Shown here: positions 33,078 to 42,056 of the stretch, piece after piece
Numbering within the stretch: position 1 is the stretch's first letter
Layout: every line of letters starts with the position of its first letter
The notes under the pieces: generated by a model
Databases searched by the model: none
The model's input: the letters and a program-made list of their open reading frames with translations, nothing else
What the model was told of the DNA's origin: nothing
Assembly: GCF_003688285.1 (NCBI RefSeq)
Contig: NZ_RCNT01000007.1
Coordinates: 1 to 64,000, forward strand
Source: Rhodophyticola porphyridii
GTDB lineage: Bacteria > Pseudomonadota > Alphaproteobacteria > Rhodobacterales > Rhodobacteraceae
DNA length: 64,000 nt
Direction: 5' to 3'
Program-made: the position numbers and the translations under genes

Positions 33078-33403
33078 AATGTGGCGTCCTGCCGATGCGG
33101 CAGGGCTGCCCACCGGTCGAACCGCCGTCATGCGGCGGGCAGGAGGAGCACGAGGCATCGGCCCGGGTCGGGTCTTTCCCTGTCGAGTTATTGGGCAGCA
33201 CCCCGGGCGCTGATCGGGTCGGGAGCGGTTTTTTCCCGAAAGCTGGGGGTTGGTTAACCTTTTGGTAACGAATTGCGCGTCAGGCTTGTTCAGGCGGGCA
33301 CGCTCCGGCCCGCGCCACGTGTCGACGCCCTTTGCCCAACCTCGTCCCTCAGTATCCCCTGGCGAAGGGCGTCAGCGCGATGTCCGGCCACGGCACCGCG
33401 GGG
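33078..33403. other. Intergenic gap between bamB and guaA (326 bases), no gene seen
   Basis: The gap separates convergent genes. It contains a 7-bp hairpin, CCTGCCG/CGGCAGG (33088-33104), without a T-run, and a second inverted repeat around TCGGGAGCGG-TTTTTTCCCGA near 33,218. I saw no convincing coding frame or RNA gene. Confidence 0.5.
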
Positions 33404-34978
33404 TCATTCCCACTCGATCGTTCCGGGCGGCTTCGACGTGATGTCGTAGGTCACCCGGTTGATACCCTGAACCTCGTTGATGATCCGCGTGGCGGTTTCG
33501 CCTAGGAATTCATGGCTGAACGGATAATAATCCGCCGTCATGCCGTCGACCGAGGTCACCGCCCTCAGCGCACAGGCATAATCGTAGGTCCGCCCGTCGC
33601 CCATCACGCCGACGGTCCGCACCGGCAGGATCGCGACGAAGGCCTGCCAGATCTCGTCATAGAGCCCGTGGCGGCGGATCTGGTCGATATAGACCGCATC
33701 GGCCTTGCGCAGGATCTCCAGCTTCTCCCGCGTGATCTCGCCGGGGCAGCGGATGGCAAGGCCCGGACCGGGGAAGGGGTGGCGCCCGATGAAGCTGGCG
33801 GGCAGGCCCAACTCGTGGCCAAGCGCGCGCACCTCGTCCTTGAACAGCTCGCGCAGCGGCTCCACCAGTTTCAAGCCCATCTTCTCGGGCAACCCGCCCA
33901 CATTGTGATGCGACTTGATTGTGACGGACGGCCCGCCGCTGAATGACACGGATTCGATCACATCGGGGTAGAGCGTGCCCTGCGCCAGATACTCCGCGCC
34001 GTCGATCCCGTCGGCATATCTCTGGAACACGTCGATGAACAGCCCGCCGATGATCTTGCGCTTTGTCTCGGGGTCGCTCACGCCGTCCAAGCGGCTCAGG
34101 AAAAGCTCGCTTTCATCGGCATGGATCAGGGGCAGATTGTAATGATCGCGGAACATCGTCACGACCTCGGTCGCCTCGTTCTGCCGCAAGAGTCCATGAT
34201 CGACGAAGACGCAGGTCAGCTGCGCGCCGATTGCCTCGTGGATCAGCACCGCGGCGACGGACGAATCGACCCCGCCCGAGAGCGCGCAGATGACCTTCTT
34301 GTCGCCAACCTGATCGCGGATCTTGCGAATCGCCTCTTCGCGATAGGCGCCCATGGTCCAGTCGCCGGAAAACTCGGCCAGTTTCACGAAATTCTCGTAC
34401 AGCGTCCTGCCGTTGGGCGTGTGATGCACTTCGGGGTGAAACTGCACCGCATAGAAATTCCGCTCCAGATCGGCGGTGATCGCAAAGGGGGCGTTGGGCG
34501 ATGTGCCGTAAACCTCAAATCCCGGCGCAATGGCTGAAACATGATCGCCATGGCTCATCCAGACCTGCTCGCGCGCGTCGAGAAACCAGCCATTCAGAAG
34601 GTCGATGCGATCCTTCTCGGGCGTTACATAGGCGCGGCCGAACTCTGCGGTACCATGCCCCCGCTCGACCTTGCCGCCCAACATCTGCATCATGACCTGC
34701 TGGCCATAACATATCCCCAGTATCGGCACGCCCAGATCGAAGATGGCGTGGGGCGGTCGCGGCGACCCTTCATCGATTACCGAAGCCGGCCCTCCGGACA
34801 GGATCACGGCCTTGGGGGCGAAATCCTCCAGAAACGCAGGCGTGACGTTCTGATAGGGGTGGATTTCGCAATAGACATTCAGCTCCCGCAGGCGGCGGGC
34901 GATGAGTTGCGTGACCTGGCTGCCGAAATCGACGATCAGCAGGCGTTCGTGATGGCGGGGGATCGGTAAGCTGCTCAT
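33404..34978 (-). CDS. guaA: GMP synthase (glutamine-hydrolysing)
   Basis: A 524-residue enzyme making GMP from XMP, ATP and glutamine. The N-terminal class I amidotransferase domain has [20 protein letters not shown], the nucleophile motif GICYGQQVM and FHPEVHHTP. The ATP pyrophosphatase domain carries [20 protein letters not shown] and the C-terminal dimerisation domain ends [15 protein letters not shown] 34978 gives [13 protein letters not shown]; a longer in-frame extension is not conserved. Single gene, purine biosynthesis. Confidence 0.97.
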   Translation of the reverse strand: MSSLPIPRHHERLLIVDFGSQVTQLIARRLRELNVYCEIHPYQNVTPAFLEDFAPKAVILSGGPASVIDEGSPRPPHAIFDLGVPILGICYGQQVMMQMLGGKVERGHGTAEFGRAYVTPEKDRIDLLNGWFLDAREQVWMSHGDHVSAIAPGFEVYGTSPNAPFAITADLERNFYAVQFHPEVHHTPNGRTLYENFVKLAEFSGDWTMGAYREEAIRKIRDQVGDKKVICALSGGVDSSVAAVLIHEAIGAQLTCVFVDHGLLRQNEATEVVTMFRDHYNLPLIHADESELFLSRLDGVSDPETKRKIIGGLFIDVFQRYADGIDGAEYLAQGTLYPDVIESVSFSGGPSVTIKSHHNVGGLPEKMGLKLVEPLRELFKDEVRALGHELGLPASFIGRHPFPGPGLAIRCPGEITREKLEILRKADAVYIDQIRRHGLYDEIWQAFVAILPVRTVGVMGDGRTYDYACALRAVTSVDGMTADYYPFSHEFLGETATRIINEVQGINRVTYDITSKPPGTIEWE

Positions 34979-35516
34979 GGAACGGCAATAGGCAAGGCGG
35001 CCCGGTTCTGCAAGACCGCCGCGCTGGCTCCAACGGGCCCGTTGGCAAAAGGATCCCGGCACCAATCCGGAATTCTAAGGGTGGCAGCCGGCCGGCCCGA
35101 CAGCGATGCGTGTTATCTGCAATATGCACCGACACCGCGCCCCGGACCCCGGAAACCAGGTCCGCCGCCGCCGATCAGGCGAATCGCTTCGGTATCGACC
35201 CGCTTTTCGTCGCTGAACTTCCGGATTGAGGCCCCCTTGGCGGTCCCGCACATCCCGATCCCGCCAACACCCCGTCTGCCGCACGACCAGGCGGGCGGTC
35301 ATCCCGCCGGACAAGCCCGAAAGCCTTGCACACAAGCGGGTCCCGGGCGTGCGGCAAGCGGGGCAGCGCGGTCATCCTTCCGTCTGTGGGCATCTTCCAT
35401 CGGGCGGCGGGGCCGTGGATGTCGCTTTCCCCCCGCAATCGCCGCAATCTGTCTGCGCACCCGACACCGGCTGAGCTAAGAACGATCCACAGGATACCCT
35501 TGGGGAGCGATCAGCC
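34979..35516. other. Intergenic region between guaA and the MttB-family gene (538 bases), no gene seen
   Basis: The genes are divergent, so the region should hold both promoters. Reading frames exist on both strands but none has plausible codon use or a recognisable product. I saw no RNA gene, clear repeat or strong promoter element. Its length is unusual for this compact window. Confidence 0.45.
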
Positions 35517-37055
35517 ATGGCCGAACTACGGCGCAGAGCACGGGGCGGGGGCGGCGCCGCCCGGCGCGCGGAGCGGACTGCGGTGCGGATCGAAACCGCG
35601 CGCTTCATCGAACGCAACATCCCCGATCTGGAGATCCTGACCCCCGAGGCGCTGGAGATCATCGAGGCGAATGCCGAGACGATCCTGGAGGAGATCGGTG
35701 TCGCCTTCGTGGAAAACCCCGCCGCGCTGGAGCGCTGGCGGGAGGCCGGGGCGGATGTCAGCGGCGAACGGGTGCGCCTGCCCAGGGGCCTGGCGCGCAC
35801 GCTTTGCGCAACCGCGCCGGCCCGGTTCACCCAGGCCGCGCGCAACCCCGAGCGTAACGTGGAGATCGGCGGGCGGAGCCTTGTCCTCGCCCCTGTCTAC
35901 GGTCCGCCCTTCGTGCGTGATATCGACGGCGGGCGCCGCTATGCCACCATGGCGGATTTCGAGAAATTCGTGAAGCTCGGCTACATGTCGAAATGGCTCC
36001 ACCATTCCGGTGGGACCGTGTGCGAGCCCACGGACGTACCGGTAAACAAGCGCCATCTGGACATGCTCTACGCCCATATGTCGCTGTCGGACAAACCCTT
36101 CATGGGCTCGGTGACCGACCCAGACCGCGCCAGTGACAGCATCGAGATGTGCGAGATCCTCTTCGGCAAGGAATTCGTCGCCGAAAACGCGGTCATGACC
36201 TCTCTGATCAACATCAATTCGCCGCTGACCTTCGACAATGTGATGATGGGTGCGCTTGAGAGATACGCCGCCGCCGGGCAGGCCTGCATCATCTCGCCCT
36301 TCATCGTCGGCGGGGCGATGGCCCCGGTCAGCGTCATGGGCACCCTGACGCAGGTCCTGGCCGAGGTCATGGCGGGCGTGGCCTACAGCCAGTTGATCCG
36401 CCCCGGCGCGCCGGCCATCTTCGGCGCGTTCGTCACCTCGATCGACATGAACTCCGGCGCGCCCACCTTCGGCACGCCCGAGGCGGCGCAGATCACCTAT
36501 GGCGCGGGGCAGCTGGCCCGCCGCCTTGGACTGCCATACCGCTCCGCGGGCTCGTTCAACGGATCGAAACTCCCCGATGCGCAGGCCGCCTACGAGACGG
36601 CGAACTCGCTGAACGCGGGCTTGGTGTCGGGGGTGAATTTCATGCTGCACGCCTGTGGCTGGCTCGAAGGCGGGCTGGTGGCCAGCCCCGAGAAGTTCGT
36701 CATGGATGCCGACCAGTTGGGCGTCCTGCACAAGCTCGCCGCGGGCGTCGATATCTCGGCCGAAGCACAGGCGATGGATGCGATCCGCGAGGTTGGCCCG
36801 GGCGGCCATTATCTTGGCTGCGCCCATACCCAGGCCAATTTCAAGGCCGCCTTCTGGCGGTCGGACCTGCTGGATTACAAACCGTTCGAAACCTGGGCCG
36901 ATGACGGCGCGCGTGACACCACGCAACTGGCCGCGGCCCGGGTCGAGAAACTGCTGGCCGATTACCAGCAACCGATGCTCGACCCGGCAACGGACGAGGC
37001 GCTGAAAGCCTATATCGCCAAACGCAAGGAACAGATGCCGGACGCGTTTGTCTAA
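35517..37055 (+). CDS. Trimethylamine methyltransferase (MttB) family protein, non-pyrrolysine type
   Basis: A 512-residue protein of the MttB superfamily: LTPEALEIIEANAETILEEI at the N-terminus, RDIDGGRRYATMADFEKFVK, SDKPFMGSVTDPDRASDSIE and HYLGCAHTQANFKAAFWRSD. The reading frame has no amber codon, so it is not the pyrrolysine TMA enzyme. Non-pyrrolysine members demethylate quaternary amines such as glycine betaine or related compounds onto a corrinoid protein. No corrinoid protein gene is adjacent. The soxBDAG locus in the same window processes sarcosine, a downstream product of betaine breakdown, so a shared methylated-amine pathway is possible but inferred. Confidence 0.88.
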   Translation: MAELRRRARGGGGAARRAERTAVRIETARFIERNIPDLEILTPEALEIIEANAETILEEIGVAFVENPAALERWREAGADVSGERVRLPRGLARTLCATAPARFTQAARNPERNVEIGGRSLVLAPVYGPPFVRDIDGGRRYATMADFEKFVKLGYMSKWLHHSGGTVCEPTDVPVNKRHLDMLYAHMSLSDKPFMGSVTDPDRASDSIEMCEILFGKEFVAENAVMTSLININSPLTFDNVMMGALERYAAAGQACIISPFIVGGAMAPVSVMGTLTQVLAEVMAGVAYSQLIRPGAPAIFGAFVTSIDMNSGAPTFGTPEAAQITYGAGQLARRLGLPYRSAGSFNGSKLPDAQAAYETANSLNAGLVSGVNFMLHACGWLEGGLVASPEKFVMDADQLGVLHKLAAGVDISAEAQAMDAIREVGPGGHYLGCAHTQANFKAAFWRSDLLDYKPFETWADDGARDTTQLAAARVEKLLADYQQPMLDPATDEALKAYIAKRKEQMPDAFV

Positions 37056-37324
37056 AGCGTCGCGGCCAGCCGCGAGGCGGAATCGGCCGCGTTCAGCAGA
37101 ACGGTCAACACCTCCACATGGCGGGTGGGCGAATAGCCGGCCTGCCCGGTGACACGCGCCTGATTGAGCGCGTCCTCTTCCTCCAGCAGCCAGTTCAGCC
37201 CCCGGGCGGCCACCGCATCCGGTTTTGTCGGTCTCCGGGCCAACGCGGCGGCCCCGAAACGCGCCGCCCGGACCAGCAGCTTCGGGCGGCGCAGAGTGGC
37301 AAGCGTGGCGGTGATATCGGACAT
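37052..37324 (-). CDS. DUF6477 family protein
   Basis: A 90-residue soluble protein typical of Rhodobacteraceae: MSDITATLATLRRPKLLVRA, then ALNQARVTGQAGYSPTRHVE and VLTVLLNAADSASRLAATL. The function is unknown. Its stop overlaps the stop of the convergent MttB-family gene by 4 bases. It is transcribed away from the AT-rich leader that also precedes the DUF6456 gene, so the two may share a control region. Confidence 0.75.
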   Translation of the reverse strand: MSDITATLATLRRPKLLVRAARFGAAALARRPTKPDAVAARGLNWLLEEEDALNQARVTGQAGYSPTRHVEVLTVLLNAADSASRLAATL

Positions 37325-37449
37325 CGAAAACCCCTTCCAATAGCAGATCAGACGCGATCAGCTTGGCCGCGGTCACGGGCCTGTTGCGCATTTTTCAAAC
37401 CTGCGCACGGAGCTCTCCGTTTGTTTACAATTTGAAAACAATTCACAGC

Positions 37450-37458
37450 TTTTCCACA
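37450..37458 (+). promoter_or_regulatory. DnaA-box-like site (one mismatch)
   Basis: TTTTCCACA differs from the DnaA box TTATCCACA by one base. It lies in the AT-rich stretch between DUF6477 and the DUF6456 gene, 55 bases from a perfect box. Confidence 0.4.
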
Positions 37459-37462
37459 GATT

Positions 37463-37477
37463 TTAATCGTTCGGTAA
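37463..37477 (+). promoter_or_regulatory. CtrA-like site (TTAA-N7-GTAA)
   Basis: TTAATCGTTCGGTAA matches the alphaproteobacterial CtrA consensus TTAA-N7-TTAA with one mismatch. It lies about 60 bases upstream of the DUF6456 start. A single site of this kind can occur by chance. Confidence 0.35.
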
Positions 37478-37504
37478 TCAATAAGGCCAAGATATGGCGA
37501 GGTC

Positions 37505-37513
37505 TTATCCACA
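37505..37513 (+). promoter_or_regulatory. DnaA box (perfect match)
   Basis: TTATCCACA is a perfect match to the high-affinity DnaA box. It lies 24 bases upstream of the GTG start of the DUF6456 gene, within an unusually AT-rich segment for this window. Confidence 0.5.
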
Positions 37514-37536
37514 GCATGTAACCGGAGGCGCACCAA

Positions 37537-38670
37537 GTGCCCCCTCAGAAAGATCAACGCGACCTGTCAGGCCTGCCCTCATGGCTGCCGCAGGGGCCGG
37601 AGCACTACTTGCTTCACGTTGCGCTCGGACAGTCGGTGCGGGGGATCGCAAGGGCGGTAAATGCGCATCCTTCGACCATTCTGCGACGCATCCGCCAGGT
37701 CGAGGCGGCCCGTGACGACCCGTTGATCGACGAAGCTCTGAACGCGCTCTCCTCGCCTTGTGTATCCGCAACGACCAAGACCGATTTTTCCAAGGAGCCC
37801 TCTGACATGACAGCCCCGTACCGGTCCCCGGTGATATCCGATGAACCGACCATCAACCGCGAGGCACGGCGGATCCTGCGCCGTCTCTGCGAAAAGGGCG
37901 CCGTGCTGGTCGTGGCGCAAGACATGGACAAGGCCGTGGTGCTGCGCCCCGATCCGGACGGCGCGCAGACCCGCACCGCAGTTGTCGACCGACCTATTGC
38001 CCAGGCTTTTGCTCTCAAAGAGTGGATCTCCACGGCGCGTCGTGGCCGGATCAGCACCTATCAGATCACGGGCACGGGCAAATCCGCCCTGAAGCGTCTG
38101 ATCGACGAGGATCGCCGCCGCCGCCATGCGGGGATGGAGCTTGCAGAGGCCGCGACGCCGTTTCAGGCCCAGCATCAGGTCTGGGGGGAGCGCACGGTCC
38201 GCGACGGGGACGGCACCCGCCGGATGCGTGTCAACCTGTCGGAATCGCCTTTGGCCGGACTGGCGCGACGCAAGGGCGCGGATGGCAAACCCTTTCTGAC
38301 CCTCGATCTGGTGCAGGCCGGAGAGAAGCTGCGCGAGGATTTCGAGCGGGCCCAGATGGGGCCGCGGGTCGCGCAGAACTGGCACCGGTTCCTGACCGGC
38401 GGGGATCGGGGCGGATTTCTGTCCGACAGCGGTCTGGCGGAAGGTCCGCGCGCAGCCCGGAAGCGGGTCAGCGATGCGCTGGACGACCTCGGTCCGGGGC
38501 TTGCCGATGTGGTGATGCGGGTCTGCTGTTTTCTGGAGGGGATGGAATCCGCGGAAAAGCGTCTTGGCTGGTCCGCGCGATCGGGCAAGATCGTTCTGAG
38601 GATCGGGCTGCAACGCCTGCTGCGGCATTACGAGCGCGCGCACGGCTTCGTCCCGGCCAGTTGCGATTGA
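37537..38670 (+). CDS. DUF6456 domain-containing helix-turn-helix protein
   Basis: A 377-residue protein. The N-terminus carries a short HTH (LLHVALGQSVRGIARAVNAH with PSTILRRIRQVEA). The C-terminal half is the DUF6456 region (ESPLAGLARRKGADGKPFLT, then GLADVVMRVCCFLEGMESAE and RSGKIVLRIGLQRLLRHYE). GTG 37537 is chosen because GGAGGCG precedes it and no ATG lies nearby upstream. Family members are conserved in Rhodobacterales and assumed to be DNA-binding regulators. A leader with DnaA- and CtrA-like sites suggests cell-cycle-linked control (inference). Confidence 0.8.
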   Translation: MPPQKDQRDLSGLPSWLPQGPEHYLLHVALGQSVRGIARAVNAHPSTILRRIRQVEAARDDPLIDEALNALSSPCVSATTKTDFSKEPSDMTAPYRSPVISDEPTINREARRILRRLCEKGAVLVVAQDMDKAVVLRPDPDGAQTRTAVVDRPIAQAFALKEWISTARRGRISTYQITGTGKSALKRLIDEDRRRRHAGMELAEAATPFQAQHQVWGERTVRDGDGTRRMRVNLSESPLAGLARRKGADGKPFLTLDLVQAGEKLREDFERAQMGPRVAQNWHRFLTGGDRGGFLSDSGLAEGPRAARKRVSDALDDLGPGLADVVMRVCCFLEGMESAEKRLGWSARSGKIVLRIGLQRLLRHYERAHGFVPASCD

Positions 38671-38833
38671 CCGGGCGGGCGCTGCGGTTTCCCTCGCAGG
38701 CTGAGCGCGCCCTGGCCGAGCGCGGCGCCGCCTGAAGTCGGCCAGACCGGGCCCATTTTTTTTCCGAGGCGCGCGGAGTTTCGCACAACCGCGGCGGAAC
38801 CTTGCCAAGACCGATAAAACTGTCGGAGTTCCG

Positions 38834-38848
38834 TAAACCGGAAGTTAA
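38834..38848 (+). promoter_or_regulatory. CtrA-like site (TAAA-N7-TTAA) upstream of the Hint gene
   Basis: TAAACCGGAAGTTAA matches TTAA-N7-TTAA with one mismatch, 83 bases before the ATG at 38932. It sits in the relatively AT-rich leader of the Hint-domain gene. Confidence 0.3.
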
Positions 38849-38931
38849 CGGAATCGGATTAGCCTCTCTGTACGTTTGGTGAGTGATACCGGTGTCAGCG
38901 TAACGGTAACAGAGTGAGAGAGGCGCCCCGA

Positions 38932-39558
38932 ATGACCCAGTTTGCACCAAGCCGTGTCTGTAGATCTCTCTCCTCCGGACGTCATTCGGGGCCTCTTACC
39001 GGGCTGCTCGCCAGCACGATCCTTGAAACCGAAACCGGCTGGCGCGCGGCGGAGACGATCTGCGCGGGCGACAGGGTTCATACATTGGATGACGGTTTGC
39101 GCCCGGTCCGGCGCGTCGACCGCAACTTCTATGGCGGGGTTTTCGGCAAACCGGCAGTGGAGGTCATCCGCGTGGCCGGCGGTGTGCTGAACGCCTGTTC
39201 CGATCTTTACGTCATGCCCGATCAGCCCCTGCTGATCGACCACCCGGCGGTGGACGAGGTGCTGGCGTTGCCCTCGGCACTCGTGCCGGCCTCCGTCCTG
39301 TCCGGCTTCAATGGCTGCGGCCCGATGCGAAGCCAGACGCGGTTCGAAACCGTCTCCATCGCATTTGACGAAGACGAGATCATTTTCGCCCAAAGCGGCG
39401 TGAAGGTGCACTGTCCCGCCGCCAGGGCCGCCGAGATGGCGGAGGATCATTACATGTCGCTCAGCCCCGATCAGGCGCAGGCCCTGCTGGAACTGATCGA
39501 GGATGACGGCCTGTGGTCAAGCTGGTCCTACACCTCGGCCAGTCTCGCGCTCGACTAG
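38932..39558 (+). CDS. Hint domain-containing protein
   Basis: A 208-residue protein of the hedgehog/intein-like family frequent in Rhodobacteraceae: TILETETGWRAAETICAGDR, VHTLDDGLRPVRRVDRNFYG, then DLYVMPDQPLLIDHPAVDEV and FDEDEIIFAQSGVKVHCPAA. The catalytic Cys that starts a true intein/Hint block is not present; the family appears non-splicing. ATG 38932 follows GAGAGAGGCG. The role is unknown; many relatives are extracellular or attached to secretion substrates, but no signal is visible here. Confidence 0.78.
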   Translation: MTQFAPSRVCRSLSSGRHSGPLTGLLASTILETETGWRAAETICAGDRVHTLDDGLRPVRRVDRNFYGGVFGKPAVEVIRVAGGVLNACSDLYVMPDQPLLIDHPAVDEVLALPSALVPASVLSGFNGCGPMRSQTRFETVSIAFDEDEIIFAQSGVKVHCPAARAAEMAEDHYMSLSPDQAQALLELIEDDGLWSSWSYTSASLALD

Positions 39559-39936
39559 GGTTCCCGCGGGCGGGCGGTGCGGATCGCCCGCAGAGCCGGC
39601 CCGGGCCTCTCCGCCATGGATGCAAGGCGCCCCCCCCGCTGATGCCCGCGACAAAACGGGGCTTGGCGATAAACCGGGGTTTGGCGAAAGAGTACATGGG
39701 CCGCCGGGCCGTTCCGCGCGCCTTTGTCATCCCCCGGCACATGATAGGGCTATTGGGTTCCCGCATCGTGATCCGACAGGGCGACCGGCACTCCGAGTAC
39801 TTGGCCAAACCCGCGCCACGGGCGCAAGCCTTGCACGGGCTGCAGCCCACCTGTGCCAGATTGACAGGTTACATTGCCGGATTTCGGGGTTATTTAACGT
39901 TAAACAATCCAGCCGCCGCAGGACCGGAGACCCCCG
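39559..39936. other. Intergenic region upstream of lipA (378 bases), no gene supported
   Basis: Long frames exist on both strands but their composition does not look coding. There is a short direct repeat (CGGGGCTTGGCGA / CGGGGTTTGGCGA near 39,660) and, 32 bases before lipA, a perfect 12-bp palindrome TTTAACGTTAAA (39893-39904) in an AT-rich patch that probably belongs to the lipA promoter. Confidence 0.5.
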
Positions 39937-40890
39937 ATGCGCGATCTGAAACTGCCCGAACAGCGCCACCCGGAAAAGGCGCATCGTCCGGATAACGCTC
40001 AGCCAAAGAAGCCAAGCTGGATCCGCGTCAAGGCGCCCGTGGGCGAAGGCTACAAGCAGACCCACCGGATCATGCGGGAGCATAAGCTGACCACGGTCTG
40101 CGAAGAGGCGGGCTGCCCCAATGTGGGCGAATGCTGGTCTCAGGGCCATGCCACGATGATGATCATGGGCGAGGTCTGCACGCGGGCCTGCACCTTCTGC
40201 AACATCGCAACCGGCAAACCGCCCGAAGATCTCGACGTGTTCGAACCGGGCCGGGTGGCGGATGCGGTCAAGAAGCTGGGCCTGAACCATGTGGTCGTGA
40301 CCTCGGTCGACCGGGACGATATCGAGGATGGAGGCGCCGAGCATTTCGCGCAGACGATCCGTGCCATCCGCCGCCAGTCGCCCGGCACCACGATCGAGAT
40401 CCTGACACCCGACTTCATCCGCTGCGATCCCAGGGTGCTGGAGGTCGTCGTTGCGGCGAAGCCGGATGTCTTCAACCACAACCTCGAAACCGTGCCCGGT
40501 CTCTACCCCGAGGTGCGCCCGGGCGCACGCTATTTCCACTCTCTCCGCCTGCTCCAGCGCGTCAAGGAGCTGGACCCGAGCATGTTCACCAAATCGGGGA
40601 TCATGGTCGGCCTGGGCGAGGATCGGCAGGCGGTGCATGCGGTGATGGATGACATGCGCGCGGCGGATATCGATTTTCTGACCATCGGTCAGTACCTTCA
40701 GCCGACCCCCAAGCATCATGCGGTGGACCGGTTCGTCACCCCCGACGAGTTCAAGGCCTATGAAAAGGCGGCCTATGGCAAGGGCTTCCTGATGGTCTCC
40801 GCCACGCCGCTGACCAGGTCGAGCTACCATGCGGGCGATGATTTCGCGCGGCTTCGCGACGCACGGCTCAAAAAACTCGGTCAGGGCTGA
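39937..40890 (+). CDS. lipA: Lipoyl synthase
   Basis: A 317-residue radical-SAM enzyme inserting two sulfur atoms into protein-bound octanoyl groups. The auxiliary iron-sulfur cluster ligands are in [20 protein letters not shown], and the radical-SAM motif is [24 protein letters not shown] and [20 protein letters not shown] are typical. The length is normal. Its stop overlaps the ATG of the small membrane protein that follows. Confidence 0.97.
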   Translation: MRDLKLPEQRHPEKAHRPDNAQPKKPSWIRVKAPVGEGYKQTHRIMREHKLTTVCEEAGCPNVGECWSQGHATMMIMGEVCTRACTFCNIATGKPPEDLDVFEPGRVADAVKKLGLNHVVVTSVDRDDIEDGGAEHFAQTIRAIRRQSPGTTIEILTPDFIRCDPRVLEVVVAAKPDVFNHNLETVPGLYPEVRPGARYFHSLRLLQRVKELDPSMFTKSGIMVGLGEDRQAVHAVMDDMRAADIDFLTIGQYLQPTPKHHAVDRFVTPDEFKAYEKAAYGKGFLMVSATPLTRSSYHAGDDFARLRDARLKKLGQG

Positions 40891-41099
40891 TGGCGGAGGC
40901 GGCCCGGTTCGCGCTGGCCGCTCTGGGTGCGCTGGCCGGCTTTCTGGGGTTTCTCCTTCTTGACGGGATCGGCGCGGTGCTTGTGCTCGTCGGGGGGACC
41001 TTGCTTGGCGGCGTGATCGGGCATCTGGTCTTCAAGCGGCTCGCCACGCCGGAGCAGATCAAGCAGGATCTCCGCGCCCGGACCGACAGCGTCGACTGA
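40890..41099 (+). CDS. Small membrane protein downstream of lipA
   Basis: A 69-residue protein with a mainly hydrophobic N-terminal two thirds (LAALGALAGFLGFLLLDGIG, VLVLVGGTLLGGVIGHLVF), probably two helices, and a charged tail (PEQIKQDLRARTDSVD). ATG 40890 shares its first base with the lipA stop codon, so it is translationally coupled. No family recognised. Confidence 0.65.
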   Translation: MAEAARFALAALGALAGFLGFLLLDGIGAVLVLVGGTLLGGVIGHLVFKRLATPEQIKQDLRARTDSVD

Positions 41100-41102
41100 C
41101 GC

Positions 41103-41993
41103 CTATTCGCTTTCCGGCAGCGCCTTCAGATAGGCCGCGATCGCCGCGCGGTCCGCGTCCTCAAGCATCGCGAGATTGCGGATCACATCGGCCATATGTC
41201 CGCCCGCGCTGTCGAAATCCGGCGTGAACCCGTCCCGCAGATAGGCGGCGATATCGGCCTCCGACCATGACAGCCTGTCCGGGGTGATGCCGGGAATGCG
41301 CCCCTCGCCATTGGGATTGGGGGCGCCCGCCATCCACAGGTCGCGGTCGAGCCCGCCAAGCCTGTTGCGCGGGGTGTGGCATTCGGCGCAATGGGCCAAC
41401 GCCTCGGAGAGGTAGCGCCCGCGTTCCGCCACCGGGTCGAGCGGCCCTGAAACCGCATAGCCGTCGGGCATGTGCAGGCGTTTCCAGACACCCACCAACC
41501 GGCGGATCGAAAACGGAAAGCCGACTTCGTGGGGCAGGGAGGGCTGGGCGGAAGGCGGCAGCGTGTCGATGAACGCGCGCAGATCCAGCATATCCTGCAC
41601 CGTGGCCAGCCGGTAGGCGGTATAGGGGAAGGCGGGGTAATAATGCCGCCCGTCGGGCGAGACGCCGTTGCGCATCGCGTCCACGAAGGCCAGATCGCTC
41701 CAGCCACCGATCCCGGCCTCCGGATGGGGGGAGATATTGGGTGCGATGAAGGTGCCGAAATCCGAGGCGAAGGCCCGCCCTCCGGACAGGACCAGCCTGT
41801 CGTCGCCTGTCGCCTCCTGGGCCGCGTGGCAGGAGGCGCAGCCCCCCGCCCAAAACACCGCCTCGCCGCGACGCGCATCGCCCTCCAGCCCGCTCAGAAG
41901 CGCGGCATCGCTGCGCTCGGGGGCCGTCAGCAGCCAGAACATACCTATGGCGAGACAGCCCGCAAGCGCACATGACAGGATCAGCCGGCCCAT
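41103..41993 (-). CDS. Diheme c-type cytochrome
   Basis: A 296-residue protein anchored by an N-terminal helix (LILSCALAGCLAIGMFWLL). Two heme c sites: CASCH (52-56) and CAECH in ALAHCAECHTPRN near residue 200. Two cytochrome c domains, each with a distal Met region, resemble the cytochrome subunits of periplasmic dehydrogenases. No dehydrogenase gene is adjacent. I prefer ATG 41993 over GTG 42038, since the shorter form starts at the signal anchor. It lies beside a cytochrome c' gene on the same strand. Confidence 0.85.
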   Translation of the reverse strand: MGRLILSCALAGCLAIGMFWLLTAPERSDAALLSGLEGDARRGEAVFWAGGCASCHAAQEATGDDRLVLSGGRAFASDFGTFIAPNISPHPEAGIGGWSDLAFVDAMRNGVSPDGRHYYPAFPYTAYRLATVQDMLDLRAFIDTLPPSAQPSLPHEVGFPFSIRRLVGVWKRLHMPDGYAVSGPLDPVAERGRYLSEALAHCAECHTPRNRLGGLDRDLWMAGAPNPNGEGRIPGITPDRLSWSEADIAAYLRDGFTPDFDSAGGHMADVIRNLAMLEDADRAAIAAYLKALPESE

Positions 41994-42056
41994 CAGGTGT
42001 CGCCGGATCGCGGGCGCGGCCGGTTCAAGATGCGGCACCCGCCCCGGCGCAAGGAC

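Noticed and set aside
37441-37536. Chromosomal replication origin
   Set aside because: Only one perfect and one imperfect DnaA box are present and none of the usual origin-linked genes (such as parAB, gidA or dnaA) are adjacent; the evidence supports a regulatory leader at most.
39650-39690. CRISPR-like or tandem repeat
   Set aside because: Only two imperfect 13-base copies are present, without spacers or cas genes.
39513-39995. A possible 160-residue protein upstream of lipA
   Set aside because: It overlaps the end of the Hint gene and the start of lipA in another frame; its basic Arg/Pro-rich composition and lack of a ribosome-binding site argue against coding.
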